Assembly: GCA_020746995.1 (NCBI GenBank)
Contig: JAGPXD010000006.1
Location: 2,841,043 to 2,905,042, forward strand
Reading direction: 5' to 3'
DNA length: 64,000 nucleotides
Source of the DNA: Plectosphaerella cucumerina
Taxonomy: Eukaryota > Ascomycota > Sordariomycetes > Glomerellales > Plectosphaerellaceae
Positions 22,093 to 34,700 of the stretch are shown in pieces; positions within the stretch are counted from its first letter, which is position 1, and the number at the start of each line of letters is the position of its first letter. The notes under the pieces are model-generated. The model was not told the origin of the DNA, made no database searches, and was given only the letters and a program-made list of their open reading frames with translations. The position numbers and the translations under genes were made by a program.

Positions 22093-24692
22093 ATGGCGTC
22101 CAGTTCAGACGAGGGAGAGATTGTTGAGCACAGCGATCTGGACTTGAAGGCAACTTCACTGCCGAAGAAGCTTGATGGAAGCGGTGTTGACCGTACAGAC
22201 AGACAAAGAACTAGATACTCGGCCTCCAGGTCTCCCGAGTACGGCCAAGCACGGCATCGCACATCTCGTCGCAGCAGATCGCCTCCCCGAAGCCAGAAAC
22301 GACCCCGGGAGGAAGACGATCATCGAGCGAGGCCTGATCATCGCCGCTTCCAGGTCCGCTACGAAGATCCCGACCGTGATACCGAAGCAAACCGCCGAAC
22401 GCAAGCACCATACGATGACCCGGGCCGGCGTTCGCCGCGCACGTCTGGCCACCACAACGCCACCCGCGCCCGGGATCGCAGCCGCGATCGTTCCCGACAG
22501 CGCGAGAATGATCGCGTCCGATACCCCGACCGCGGGGCACGGCGCAGGTCTCGGTCCCCGGCCACGGAATTGTCGACCAACGAACGCGTGCGCGAGCGCG
22601 AGCGCGAGCGCGATGGCCGTCGATGGCGGGACGGAGGACGACCAGAGCACAATGGTGGTCGTTCGGGGGGCCATGATGCTGTGACCCCGGGAAGCAGCAG
22701 GCACCCAAAGGAGACACGAGTGTCGGTCCCCCTCACGCACCAGGGTCGAGGTAACCGCCCGGAACATATCACGAATGAGCAGACCCCAGAGGGTGCCGAT
22801 CCGGACGTGGACTTTGAGGAGGTTTCCATCATCGACGAGGATGCCGAGATCGAGCGACGGCGTAGGCGGCGTGCCGAACTTCTAGCCAAGTCGAGCGCTT
22901 CGACGCCTCTGTTGATCAACGTTTTGCAAGCCGCGGCCGAAAAGTCATCCATGTCATCGCCGGCACAAACTGACCAAGGCACGCCTCTGGTCACAGGGAC
23001 TGGTAGCCCCCAGTCAGGTAATGTCGTCCCCTTCGACACACTATTCGTCCTGCTGACCGGCCAGACATTGCGTCCCCAGGTCCTGGTACCCCTCACAACC
23101 ATGGGGAACACTCGCCGGCTCTCGAGATCACGAGCGAGATTGACCTCATCAACCGACATGCCGGCGACGCTGCCGAAGATGGGCCATCGGCCGCCGACTA
23201 TGACCCCACGGCCGACATGAGGGAAGATGGGATCCGCGACGAACTCAGGAATGGCCACGTTGGACTTCATGGGGAAGAGCTGCAACACTCTGCCGACGAT
23301 CCTCTACATGATTCCGCCAAGGACGCACCTCCCGCACCCCAAGAAGGCAGCGGGCGATCTGCCGGGGACGAGGACGATGACGAGGATTTCGACATGTTTG
23401 CCGATGACTTTGACGAAGAGAAGTATGCGCCGCCGAAGCAGTCCAGCGCCGATGTTGTTGTCGAGGACAAGGCCGCACCCGTTCTCGCTCCCGCAGCCGG
23501 CGGCATTCTCGAGGGCGACGACAAGGAAGGCTATTACAAGATCAGAATTGGCGAGCTCTTGAACGGCCGATACCAGGTGCAATCGATGCTTGGTAAAGGC
23601 ATGTTCTCCGGTGTCGCCCGCGCGGTTGATATCAAGACGAAGAACACAGTCGCCATCAAGATCATGCGCAACAACGACGCCCTTCGTAAGGGCGGGTTCA
23701 TCGAGATCAACATCCTCCAGAAACTCAACGCCGCCGACCCCGAGGGCCGCAAGCACATCGTCCGGTTTGAGCACCACTTTGACCACAAAGGTCATCTGTG
23801 TATGGCGTTCGAGAACCTGAGCCTGAACCTGCGCGAGGTTCTTCGCAAGTTTGGCAATAACGTTGGCATCAACCTAGGCGCCACTCGGGCGTACGCTCAT
23901 CAAATCTTCGTTGGCCTTGCGCACATGCGCAAGTGTAGCATCATTCACGCCGACCTTAAGCCCGACAACATTCTGGTATGTTTACTCATAAACTCTCCTA
24001 CCCTCCTTCTTTTGCTAACTTTTTGTAGGTGAATGAGAGCCGGAACATCCTCAAAATCTGCGATCTAGGAACAGGCATCGACCGATCCGATGCCGCCACG
24101 GCGCACAACGAGGTGACACCTTATCTTGTGAGCCGCTTCTACCGAGCCCCGGAGGTCATCCTCGGCATGCCGTACGATTATGCGATCGACATGTGGTCAA
24201 TTGGCTGCACTTTGTACGAGATGTACACAGGCAAGATCTTGTTTGCTGGAGACAGCAACAACCAGATGCTGAAAGCCATCATGGAGATCCGTGGCCGTTT
24301 CACTCCCAAGCTCTTCAAACGGGGCCAGCTCTCGTCGATGCATTTCGACGAACAGGGCAACTTCATCAGCGTCGAGAGGGACAAGGCACTCGGCAAGGTA
24401 TGTAGTCGCTACCCCTTCTGCTCGGATTGTCCCCATCGAGGCCATGTTCACAAGAGCTGATGCATCATCACAGACAGCCGTACGCACGCTCTCAATTGTC
24501 AAGCCGACCCGTGATCTCCGAACCCGTCTCTTGGCCGTGTCGGCCGGGATGAGTGAGACTGAGTCCAAGGACCTCAACCACTTTATCGATCTTCTCGAGC
24601 ACTGCCTGGCCCTGAATCCAGAGAAGCGCATGAAGCCTGCAGATGCTCTCAGGCATCCATTCTTCACGTCACGAAGCACGCAAGCAAAGTAG
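22093..24692 (+). CDS. PRP4: Prp4/PRPF4B-type spliceosomal protein kinase
   Basis: An 807-residue CMGC-family kinase in four exons (22093-23017, 23065-23975, 24029-24397, 24474-24692), with all joins in phase. The first ~250 residues are an RS/RE-rich domain (RRSRSPPRSQKRPREEDD, RERERERD). An acidic linker follows (DEDDDEDFDMFADDFDEEKYAPP). The kinase domain starts at RYQVQSMLGKGMFSGVARAVD, with lysine in VAIKIMRNND. The catalytic loop is HADLKPDN, with Ala in place of the usual Arg, and the metal-binding triplet is DLG instead of DFG. The activation segment runs to TPYLVSRFYRAPEVILG. These substitutions are characteristic of fungal Prp4 orthologues. It phosphorylates Prp1/Prp6-type factors for spliceosome activation in S. 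pombe and filamentous fungi. Confidence 0.95.
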
Positions 24693-27600
24693 CTGCGCTG
24701 AAGCGTGCACTGGCAACGGCCGTGCCCTTCCTCGCCCGTCCTCACTCGTCCGACTAAGCCGGACTTCGCAAGGGCACCGGTCTGTGGGTTCGGTGCCTCG
24801 GTCTGACCACCTACGAGGGATGCGACATCTGACGGCACTCGAGCAGCAAATGGGAAGTTGCAGCATGTCCTTCGACTCGTACCATCGCCATCTCCCCACG
24901 ACTGCAACCGGGGCACAACCGGGGCAAAAGTATGGGACCATCGCGCCATCGGCGACAAAAGAACAGAGGAAGCCCGCTGAGGAGCTGCTGCTATCAAGGA
25001 GCCAGTCAATATGCATCTCCAGCCACTTGTCACGGCAATGCAAGGTGCATGGCTGAATAGGACTGCGTCTAATTCATGGGCAGGGACCGAAAAGCACATG
25101 GTCGAACGGCGGTGAGTGATCAGAGATGGCCCGATAGCTGCAAGCGTCGTCAATGAATGCAGGGAGTGTTTGTTGTATCAACCGAGACACCCAAACACGT
25201 GGATCCAAAACCCCAAGTAGAATCACCCGAGGCCGTGCTATGGACTATTATCTTGCCGAACGCGTCCGAAAGGAAGGCCGGTCGTCCTTCTGTCGACAGA
25301 AGCCACAAGAACGAGCATAGATTCACCTGGCCCGTTTGCGGCGTGAATCAATGTTTGCACCCCAACAGGCTAGCTGGTAGCCAAGACCGGAAACACTCCA
25401 TCTCATGAACACCTGATCGCACTTTTGGACTGATAGCCAAGCAGACCAAGAAAGGGCCAACGCTCACGGGCGCAGGTCCGCCATCCAACCAGGGACCTGA
25501 CCAGGCCCAGGCGACTGGCGTGCACAGGAGGGACACCGAGATGCTGGGGAGCCACACCTGAAGTGTGCCGGGCCGATCCACGCGTACACGCACGTTGACC
25601 GCCTCTTTCTCGAAGGGTCGAAGGTTGCTGATACCCAAGACCCAAGCAGATCTTGTGGAAACGAGACGAGCGCCTGAGATCTCAGGCGCATAATCCGAAC
25701 CCAGCCGTTTCGCCTTGTTTGACTTCGGCACTGCAGGGTAGCTCTGGTGCCCCGAGGGGACATGCTCCATTGGCGATCCATGCCATCGTGGGTCGTTGCG
25801 AAGCCAGCCTGTCCCTGTCGGGGGCTTTCATCTCATCCGTGGGCAGCTCACTGATGGGCACCACGGGCCTGTCACGTAACACGCAGTGCCGCAGGCTTTT
25901 GGCTTCTGCAGACTGCCGGTGATGCCGGGCAGATTGTCGTCACAAGAAGGGGGTAGGAGCTCAGTTTTGGAGGTCAACTTGGGAAGTTGGAGCTGGGACA
26001 GAGCTTGCGTCAACGTGCCCTTGGCCAGTCTGCCACTGCAGTCAAGCCAGTTCAAGGTGTCTGAGAGGTTGGTTGGCTCTGGCGCCACGCCACGGCTCAC
26101 TGGATCGGCCGCCGGTCCCCAGCCGTTGTTCAGCGGCGCCGTCTGCCGGCTTTCCTCGCACCGCACCCACCAGCGACTGGCGTCTGCGAGGGCAAAGGGT
26201 GGTGGAGTGCAGCACTAGACACGGAACAGCCTACGCAGTAGCGTGGCACAGGCTCTCTCACCGGGGCGGTAGGGTGCCGCCCAAGCCGCATAACCCGGGC
26301 CTGGTGACGGCCGCTTGCGACTCATCGCAGCGTCGACGGGCGCTGGGGCCTGCAAAGAGACTGGATCAACGATGATGATTGGGCATTCTGTGGCAACCCT
26401 CACGGACCTGTGTTCCCACCAGTTCCTCGTCGACCGCCTCACTTCTGCCTCCCCCAGCCAGTCGGGGGCCCACCGTGTGCTGGGCGCCAGCAGTCCACCC
26501 TGCCACCCTGCCAGCCCCCCCTGTCCATCCCGGTTTGCGAGGCTGTCTCTTGCGCTGCCTCAGATTTGTACCGGTAGGAGGGGGCAGACGACAGCGCAGT
26601 CAGAGGAGCAACAGCCTAAGGCCCTGGAATGGACGTCGGGAGTCGAGGGAGACACAAGACAGATGAAATGCTGCCTCAGGCATCAGTGCCTGGTGTCAAC
26701 CACTCCTGTCGCGCTCCTCCGTGACGGTGCATCATGCAATGGCACCTTGCATCCCCCGGTTTGCTTGGGCAATTCTGAAGGAGCTGTCGGTCGTGTCAGG
26801 CTATCAAGCAATCCATCATGTTTGCCAGCCAGCCATCAAGACGGCACCCAATCATTCATGCAGGATGCTCATTGAATTTCACATTTCAGAACCACACCCT
26901 TGCGACCTAGGGAGGTGTCACACAAACATCGGCTTGACGTGGAAATTATGGCACATTTCGCGTTGGGTGATCTGCCTCTTCTGCGAACAAAATGGCTTCG
27001 AGTACTCGGCGAGGCACGAAGCTCCTCGCTCGAACTACTGTACACGGGAGACGAAAGCGGCCGCCCGGCTGGGAGACCGCCCCAACCGCCTGGTTGAAGG
27101 CATGTCATCGCTCTGCAATTCGCTTGGCGTCGACAGAGTCGCCTCGCCCGCTTGCCGCCCGACACTTCGTGGTCGAGGGACGGGCAGCAGACACCCAAGC
27201 CGGGGCATGTTCCACGGCAGCCATCACTGTCTCGTCCAAGCCTTCCGTCGCCGCCTCTGTGGTTTACCCTGGGCCTTGCACCCTCCTCCTGAACATCAGG
27301 CGGGAGAGAGAGGCCAAAGCTCGTCCGCAAACCCGTCACCAGTCGATCGATTTCGTCAGGGCCCAGGCCTCTGGACGCCCGGCCCCCCAAGCCCCCCTGA
27401 ATCGTGACACTTTGGGCTAAGGGCGGGGGAGCTGTCTGCCGACTTCGTGCTGGCCAAAGTCTGTTTCCAAACAGCTTGAGGCCGACTCGGACTTTTTCCT
27501 CAAGCCTCATATCGCCCGTTTCCCGTAAACAGCTGACCTCGTCAGCTCCGAAGTCCGAGGCTGGGGTGTAGGCGGGGCGGCGCAAGTGCCATGCTCCCGC

Positions 27601-29265
27601 CATCGTCGCCACCCACGCGACGGCGGGAATGTCTTGGGATTAGGGGCGTCGGGAGCTAACAGATATTTGGTGGATTGATGTGCAAGCGGACGAGACCACC
27701 GTGACGCAGAGCTCGGTGACTGAGAGCCGGCCAGGCAAGCTAGATGCTAACACTGTACATGTACAGTGTGTCACCGGGAGATGAGGAGAGAAGAAGGGCC
27801 CGGTAGGTATGTGGTACGTGGCCAGCCGCACGCCCTCCCTGATACTGGTCTTCCCTCATCAAGGCAAAGAGTGTTCGGTGTCGACAGGCACACCTCCGAA
27901 GAGGTTCCGTCCCATGATGTGCATTTGTGAAGTGCACGGAGGTTGGGCTGAGGTGTCTGTCCGTTTCCGCCTCCCCGCCATCCACAAGCTGGACCGTGAG
28001 CAACCATGAGCTTCTCCTTAGCTGTAAGTACTCACTTTTACTTTGCCTGCGACGCTTGGGTGAAGCGTTGGCGCTGTTAAGCCAACTCGTGCACACCACC
28101 TTTCCCAACGGGACCACTCACACCACACCAAGAGCAACCACAGGCGGCCACTCACAGCCCGATCTCGTGCAGCCGTAGCGTCACAGAGCCATGCCGCTGA
28201 GCGTCCTGACGTCGTCCCGCTCGTGCTGGTTGGCCAGGGCGTTCCCTAGCGGTGCCGCTCACTCACGCAAGACAGACGCGGACGGGCGGCCATCACTCGG
28301 CTCTCCACCCGCCCCGTGTTCGCTCACCGTCCACACCTTGCCTTCTTGATGCTCGCCTTCCCTCAGGATCAAGACAGGCGGCGCATCAAGCCCTGCCATC
28401 CCCCCCTGTTGCTTCCCTGCCTCCTGCCCCACCGGCCGGCCGGGTGCCTCGCTGCAGTGTGAGTGCTAGGCTCAGCCTAGCTTCGACCGACTCCGCTTCG
28501 TGGCCATCCTGTCGAAACGAGAATAGCCTGACATGCGCCTTCGAAGGTGGGCTACCAGGGTAAGACATTGGCCCGGCACGCCCCACGCGGAATCCATGTC
28601 TCGAGTAATATTGCGACCTGCGACCGGGGGGCATCCATGGGATGGAGGGTGCATAGACCAAGCGTCCCATCCGTGGTCTCGCCTCGTTTTCGCTGACGAA
28701 GGGGGGTGGGCCTTAACTACCACGCATCAACCCGCATCGTGCCAGTGCCGCATCGTGTACTCGACGTTCCACTGTAACGACTCTCCTTTTCCCTACCCCC
28801 ATTCCATCCTCCATCTCGACCTCGCTCTCTCTCCTTCCCTCCCCATCCCATCCCATCCCTCCCCTCACCGAATCTCCTTCCAGAACCTCAGTCCCAGGAA
28901 CCTCACCTCGACTATTCCTTTGGACACTCCGACATTTACACACACCTGGATCACCGCCCTCTCCCGACGAGATCCAACCTCCGCCACTCCGCCCTTGACC
29001 CGTTAGCTCGGCGTCAACACCCCATCTCCCGTGGACCAAACGAACCAAGACAGGACCAGAAGAACAGCCCAGGAGCATCTCCGTTCAGGACCAGGATTTC
29101 TTGCTTATTGCCGCTGGCCCGCTTGTTTTTTTGGTCGCGATCCTGTCCAGCCGGACACCGATCCTATTTCCTTTCTTCCTGACCTCTTCCGTTGGTCTCC
29201 TTGCACCCGAGGAGTCCGGCTCAGGCCTCCAAGAAGAACCATCATACGTTTTCCAGTGGCATAAC
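24693..29265. promoter_or_regulatory. 4.6-kb gene-free region upstream of Ran1-like kinase
   Basis: I find no credible protein gene in this stretch. Open frames up to ~250 codons exist, but they are Arg/Pro/Ser-rich, overlap on both strands, and lack domains or compatible splice sites, as expected of GC-rich noncoding DNA. From about 28,770 to 28,990 the plus strand becomes strongly pyrimidine-rich (TCTCTCTCCTTCCCTCCCC-like), which marks the probable promoter and start of a long leader for the kinase. The region includes a perfect 20-bp palindrome at 27750-27769. It may hold distal regulatory DNA or noncoding RNA, but I have no direct evidence. Confidence 0.45.
27750..27769. repeat. Perfect 20-bp palindrome
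   Basis: ACACTGTACA is followed directly by its exact reverse complement TGTACAGTGT, with no spacer. It lies about 1.5 kb upstream of the kinase ATG. It could be a dimeric regulator site or a cruciform-prone element. Confidence 0.85.
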
Positions 29266-30900
29266 ATGCAGCATGTGCCAGTATTTGGATACCCCACGCC
29301 GCCGGCGTCCCCGGTGTACGGCAACAAGTGTCTTTACCAGCAGCCCCTGACTACCGTCCCCCCGAGCCAGGCCCGCTACGTCCCTCTGGCCCCGGAGGCC
29401 CGACTCGGCCGCTTCCTGGAAGGGAAGCTGCAACTGACCACGATCCTGGGAACCGGCGCCTACGGCGTCGTCTACGCGGCCTTCGATGTCAAGACTGGAG
29501 TCAGGTACGCCGTCAAGTGCCTCAGCAAATTCAACCCAGATGGGACCCCCCTGGATCGACGACAGCTCGCTTTTCAGAACCGTGAGATCCGGTTGCACTA
29601 CCTGGCATCCGCCCATCCCAACGTTGTCTCCATGCTGAAGATCGTGGACGAACCGGACTGCATCTTCGTCATCCTGGAGTACTGCCCTGAGGGTGATCTC
29701 TTCTATAACATCACGGAATGTGGTCAGTATGTTGGCAAGGATGCTCTGGCCAAGAGCGTTTTCCTCCAGATCTTGGATGCCGTGGAACACTGCCACTCCT
29801 TGGGGATCTACCACCGGGACCTGAAACCGGAGAACATCCTCGTCTCGGATCGCGCGGAGACCGTCAAGCTCGCGGACTTTGGTCTCGCCATCGCCGCGGA
29901 CCGGTCTGAGGATTATGGCTGCGGTTCAACCTTTTACATGAGTCCAGGTAGGCATCATCTGCTCCAGGAACACGGTTCCCTCCCCAAGTCATCTCGCCCC
30001 CTCAACACCACTGACCTTTTCTTCTTCTTCCCTGCAACAGAATGTCTGGACCACAACGCCAGGAAGCCCTTCTACTACTGCGCCCCCAATGATGTCTGGT
30101 CGCTCGGAGTCATCCTGGTCAACCTGACCTGTGGACGCAACCCGTGGAAGCAGGCTTCCCTCGAGGACTCGACCTACCGGGCCCATGTCCGTTCCAAGGA
30201 CTTCCTCAAGACCATTCTGCCCATTTCAGATGCCCTGAATGTCATTCTCGGAAGGATCTTCACCAGCGACCCTGAGCAGAGGATCTCCATTCCGGAGCTT
30301 CGAACCATGATCTTGGATTGCCCTGGATTCTCGGCCCAGGCCGCTCCTCCCCTCGCGGCGCTCCCGACACCCCCGGCATCACCCGAACCCACCCCCATAT
30401 ACGTTGAGGATTCTCCTCTCGCCGACCATGACGCGGCACTCTCACCCTCCTCGTCGAGTTCTGACGAAGACTCTGACTGCTCGGACGACGACATGTCGCT
30501 GACCTCCAGCGACTCAACCATCGATGACCTCGATGAGGAATTCTTCCAGGAGCAGCAACAGGAGATGACACAGGAGTGTCCCTCCTTTACGTTTGACCCG
30601 GAGGATCGTTCCATGCCCTCCTTCCACCCCATCCACGAGTCCGTCCCGGAGCACTATGCCGGTCCTACACTGGTGCCGTGCCTCCCCCGGGAGCAAGTGC
30701 CTTTCCAGGACCCCCGGTATCATGCCCCGATGCCCATACCCCCTCAGTTTGCGGCCTGCATGCCACAAAAATCATACTTGCCCGTCCTGTGGGACCACAT
30801 GGTGAAGTATGTTCAGCAGTCGCCGGCTTCTTACCCGCCGCCCAATGAGCCATTTCATCACCAGGTTCCATTGTTCATTGCCTCACCGGGCTGCTATTGA
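29266..30900 (+). CDS. Ran1/Pat1-type serine/threonine kinase (VHS1/SKS1 related)
   Basis: A 513-residue kinase with one intron (29948-30040). The kinase domain fills residues ~50-320. It has a glycine loop LGTGAYGVVYAAFD, lysine in RYAVKCLSKFN, catalytic loop YHRDLKPENILV, the DFG motif in LADFGLAIA, and the APN-DVWSLGVILVNLTCGRNPW segment typical of the Ran1 family. The tail is Pro/Ser/acid-rich (SPSSSSSDEDSDCSDDDMSL) and ends with low-complexity Pro/His sequence. In fission yeast Ran1/Pat1 represses meiosis; in budding yeast relatives act in nutrient signalling. The ATG at 29266 fits the usual fungal N-terminus MQHVPVFGYPTPPASP. The 93-nt intron is in phase and free of stops, so retention would insert 31 residues inside the activation segment. 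Confidence 0.88.
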   Translation: MQHVPVFGYPTPPASPVYGNKCLYQQPLTTVPPSQARYVPLAPEARLGRFLEGKLQLTTILGTGAYGVVYAAFDVKTGVRYAVKCLSKFNPDGTPLDRRQLAFQNREIRLHYLASAHPNVVSMLKIVDEPDCIFVILEYCPEGDLFYNITECGQYVGKDALAKSVFLQILDAVEHCHSLGIYHRDLKPENILVSDRAETVKLADFGLAIAADRSEDYGCGSTFYMSPGRHHLLQEHGSLPKSSRPLNTTDLFFFFPATECLDHNARKPFYYCAPNDVWSLGVILVNLTCGRNPWKQASLEDSTYRAHVRSKDFLKTILPISDALNVILGRIFTSDPEQRISIPELRTMILDCPGFSAQAAPPLAALPTPPASPEPTPIYVEDSPLADHDAALSPSSSSSDEDSDCSDDDMSLTSSDSTIDDLDEEFFQEQQQEMTQECPSFTFDPEDRSMPSFHPIHESVPEHYAGPTLVPCLPREQVPFQDPRYHAPMPIPPQFAACMPQKSYLPVLWDHMVKYVQQSPASYPPPNEPFHHQVPLFIASPGCY

Positions 30901-31704
30901 GTGGCAATGACCCGGCGTGCCGAGCCTACACCTGGATTTTGGACTTTTCTTGCCACGGATTCCTGGACATGTTGCCATCCATCGGATTCACACGTTGGCA
31001 CATGAACCGCCTCGTGCTCTGGCCGCCGCAGCCTGATCAAGGTCGGTGCCTGGAGCCGTGCGCACCTTCCCGCCCGCGGGCTTCTGCCGCCCGAATTACC
31101 CGGTCCAGCCTCTGTGGCATTTCTCTGTACCCTCTTGGCTCATCTTATGGACAAGGGCGATGCCCTCTGTCGCCGCCCGCTTCTTGCCTTGACTTTTTTT
31201 TTTTTGTACGATCTACCTTTTATTCTTTCTACAGCGAGGAGTTGGCCTGGAAATTGGCGAGTCGCGTGTGGTTGCTGTACAGAGCGTAACGATTGGGAGG
31301 CAGTCTTTGATGGCGTTGTATGGTGGCGTTTCACTATTTTACCTCGGCGGCGGTGGCGTTTCTTTCCGGCATAAAATAGGACGGCAAAACGAGCAATGCC
31401 TTGGTCATTGTACACATCGAGATTCGATGGCAACTTCTAGAGAGAAGAAACTCCATGCGAGAGTAACGAGGCGGAGAAGAACCTGGCTTTTCCGAAGGAC
31501 TCGGTTGGAACCGGGAACAAGATGCCCAATGTGGCTTTTAGAGGAACGATGAATACAAAATTTCACCTCGCGGCACAGATCAGCGTGATGCAAGACTTGG
31601 CGCCATCACCGTGGTCTTGATATACATTAGGTTTTCATTACATCTACTTCACAGGATCCTTATTCGCCTGTCCAACATAGTCGGAAGCGTCCGCCCAAGC
31701 AACC
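30901..31704. other. Convergent 3' intergenic region
   Basis: An 800-bp spacer between the stops of the kinase gene and the large minus-strand gene. It holds a T11-13 homopolymer near 31,196 and no supported gene. Confidence 0.5.
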
Positions 31705-34700
31705 TCAGAGCGGCTCGTCCGCCCCAAAACTCTCGTCCCCATCATCATATCCTTGCTTCACGTCGTGATTGCGCTCCATCTCGATACGCTCACGAGCAGC
31801 AGTGTCCGTCCAATGGGTGCTCTTCTCAGGTGCGAAAACCGCACTTCTGGTCATCCCCTTCTTCCTCAGTCTGCGCCGATGCTGTCTTTTGCCGTAAAAG
31901 TCGAGCGCGTCCACGTTCACTTGGCTGATTGATGTGCCGGTGAGATACTCATAGATGTCCAGGTACGCATCGGAAGCATCCTGGACAAACTTTTCATATG
32001 CTTGCAGACCCTGCCCGTCGCTGAGCCATTGATCAAGCTTGACCGGAAGGGCTACACCCCACGATGGATCTGAGGGTTCCCAGATGCATGGCCCCGAACC
32101 GGCGGAGCATGAGACCGGACGACAGTAGAGAGAGCATACCGTGGTCTCTGCGACAAACCAGCTGCCGAGGAGAAGGAGCAACATTCCAAGCACTGTGAAG
32201 CGGAAAGGTTCCTGATCGTAAAGGCGTAGCCAATGGTTCGACAAAGACCGGCTCGGGAAAGACTGACGGTGTTGCTGTTGTTTGGAGCGGCTCTTGACCT
32301 CGAGCTTCTCGGCTGACGCCGATCTCTTGATGGTCGGCACCGTGATGGAAGGCTGCGGTTTGATAGGCGCAGCCGCAGCGGACGGCGCTGAAACAGACGG
32401 CTGATGGTCGTGATGCACCAAGTTGCCCTCCAGCCGTTCGATGCCTAGCTTGGCAGTGCGTATGCCCATCAAGCCATCGTTCAAAGTCCTGCTCATCCTG
32501 TCATACCGCTCGAGCTCGCTGTTGTCCTTGCTTGAGGTCGCCATGTGTTCCTCCTGCTTGATGCGCATCTTGTTCAGCAGCAGATCGACGTTGCCGAGCG
32601 GCTCCGAGGTTGTTTTGGTGTCAGTCAAGAGCTTCTCAAAGTCATCGAGAGTCGAGTCGTCCAGCTGATAGGTACGCTGGATTTCGAGCAGGTCGTCCCT
32701 GACAGACGGAGGCTTCACCGAGTTTATCAGTGGCCCACGGGACCGTGGCAAGGACCTGGTGCGGCGCCGTCTGAGTCCGCTGGCGTGGGCGGGAGCGGAA
32801 CCGGACGCGGGCTCGAATGCCACAGGAGGGTTGTCTGCTGAAGGCTCCGGCTGGTCATAGGTTTCGGAAACGAACAGCTTAGAACGGGGCCGTGATCGAG
32901 ATCGGTCTGATGGAGGGCGCGACGTGGTGGGCTGGACCTTATTCTGAGCCCGACCGAGACTAGGAGCGCCTTCGATTTCATGTCGCAGATGATCCTCAAG
33001 CTTGACCGGTGCTGGCGTCTCCACGAAGGCGCCGAGGACCTTTGGCGTCGGAAGCGATGCAACGTCTGTCCAGGCTGCGCGTGGTGTCTCCTCAACGGCG
33101 GGATCCTCCTCCTCTTTCTCTTTCTCTTCCTCCTCGTCGTCGCTGGGTACGCCCACGGACGGTGCTCGCACCGACCCCCTCTCAGACTGGTTGTCCATCA
33201 GCGCAAAGAGTTTCATCTCGCCCTCGATGCGATCGGTGGGATCATTGTCGGACATGGCCCGGCTAGACCTCTTCTCCTTGACCGAGTCGAGAGAGGGCGA
33301 TCTGGGAACCCCGGCAAATTCGACCGAGGGTCGCGGCTTGTCAACATCGACGTCTTGGACTTTGGCTGCATCCTGGTCCTCAGGTGAGATGGTTGGCGCA
33401 GGAGGCACTTTGTCGATGCTGCGTCTGCCACTCCTCGTCTTGTCTCCGCCAGATTTCACGTCATCGGCTTCCGCAACAGGGCTCCCGCCTGTGGCGCGGG
33501 CCAGTAAACGGAGAAGTTCCTTCGAATCAGACCGTGCATGCCTGGAAGTCGGTTGGGGGGCTGTGGAATCACCCAGGTTCTTGACCGCGGGGATGGATTC
33601 TCCAGACTCCTTCTCGTCCTTGGGTCGACTGCTGCGGTAAATGGTAACTGGCGTGTTGGGGATCGCTTCCCCGGCGTCGACTGGAGATGGGTTTGATGTC
33701 TTTCTGGGGGTGGTGTCGGCAGGGGCGCGGGGCTGCTGTGGCTTCGGTTGCTGAGGCTTTGGCTGGTCCGGGGACAGTGAACCGGACATGGAGTTTCTCT
33801 CTCGGATATCATCCAGTTTGTTGGAAGCAAGTGCCCTCTTGGACAGAAAGGTCTTCTCGCGTTCTCGGATCTCGTCTAGCTTTGTGTTTCTTGAGATGTC
33901 GGGGACTTCCGGCGACGTTCGCTCCTGCTGCGCCAAATCTTGTTCACGCTGCCGGATCTCGTCCAGTTTGGTGTTGCTCAATCGTGGAAAGAAGTTTTGA
34001 GGGGAGCTCGTCAGCCCAGCGTCGTGGTGGTCCTTGGGCCGAGACATGGCGCGCTGTTGGGAATGATTGTCCCTGCCTGCCGTGTCATCCTGGTGGCGCA
34101 TGCTTGAGAGCCCGTCTTTCCCACGCTCGCGAGCCTCTGGGTTCTGTGGATGCCGAGAAACCACAGGATCGGCATGGTCGAGTTCAGCGGTGTTGATTCG
34201 GGGACTGTCGGAGGCTTGAAGATCGCCGGCGGTAAAGTCTTCATCGATTTGCCAGGCATAGCTCTTGTTTGGGGACGAATTGCCGAAAACTTCCGCGGAA
34301 GCAGGTCGCGAAGTGGGCGGCGTAGGTTCCTGAGGTGGTGTCTGGTTCTCGGTGGGTGGGATGGGAGCGCTCGAAGCGTGCTCCCACGCTCCACGACTCT
34401 GCACGGGGCTTCTAGCCCTCATATCTTCCTGAGCCAGCAAGTGGGCAACCCAGCCCTTGGGAACATGACCCTTGGAGAAAGCTAGTGTCTGAGGACTGCT
34501 GCTCAGATTGCCGTGGCTGGCCCTCTTCGTCAGACTGCGACCAGCCTCAGGGATCCGCGATGCCTTTCCCGGAAGGCCCTGGAAGCTCAGGCGAGGGCTA
34601 GGCGAGTGACTGCGTTGCTGTGCGTCGGCAAACTGGCCTAGTCGTCGATCGAAGCTGCCTGAACTGGACACGCTGTCCAGTGATCGAACAGTGTCATCGT

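Noticed and set aside
26315..27612. Overlapping 186- to 247-codon frames in the 24.7-29.3 kb region
   Set aside because: They overlap on opposite strands, are Cys/Arg/Pro-rich without domains, and lack compatible splice sites, as expected of GC-rich noncoding DNA.
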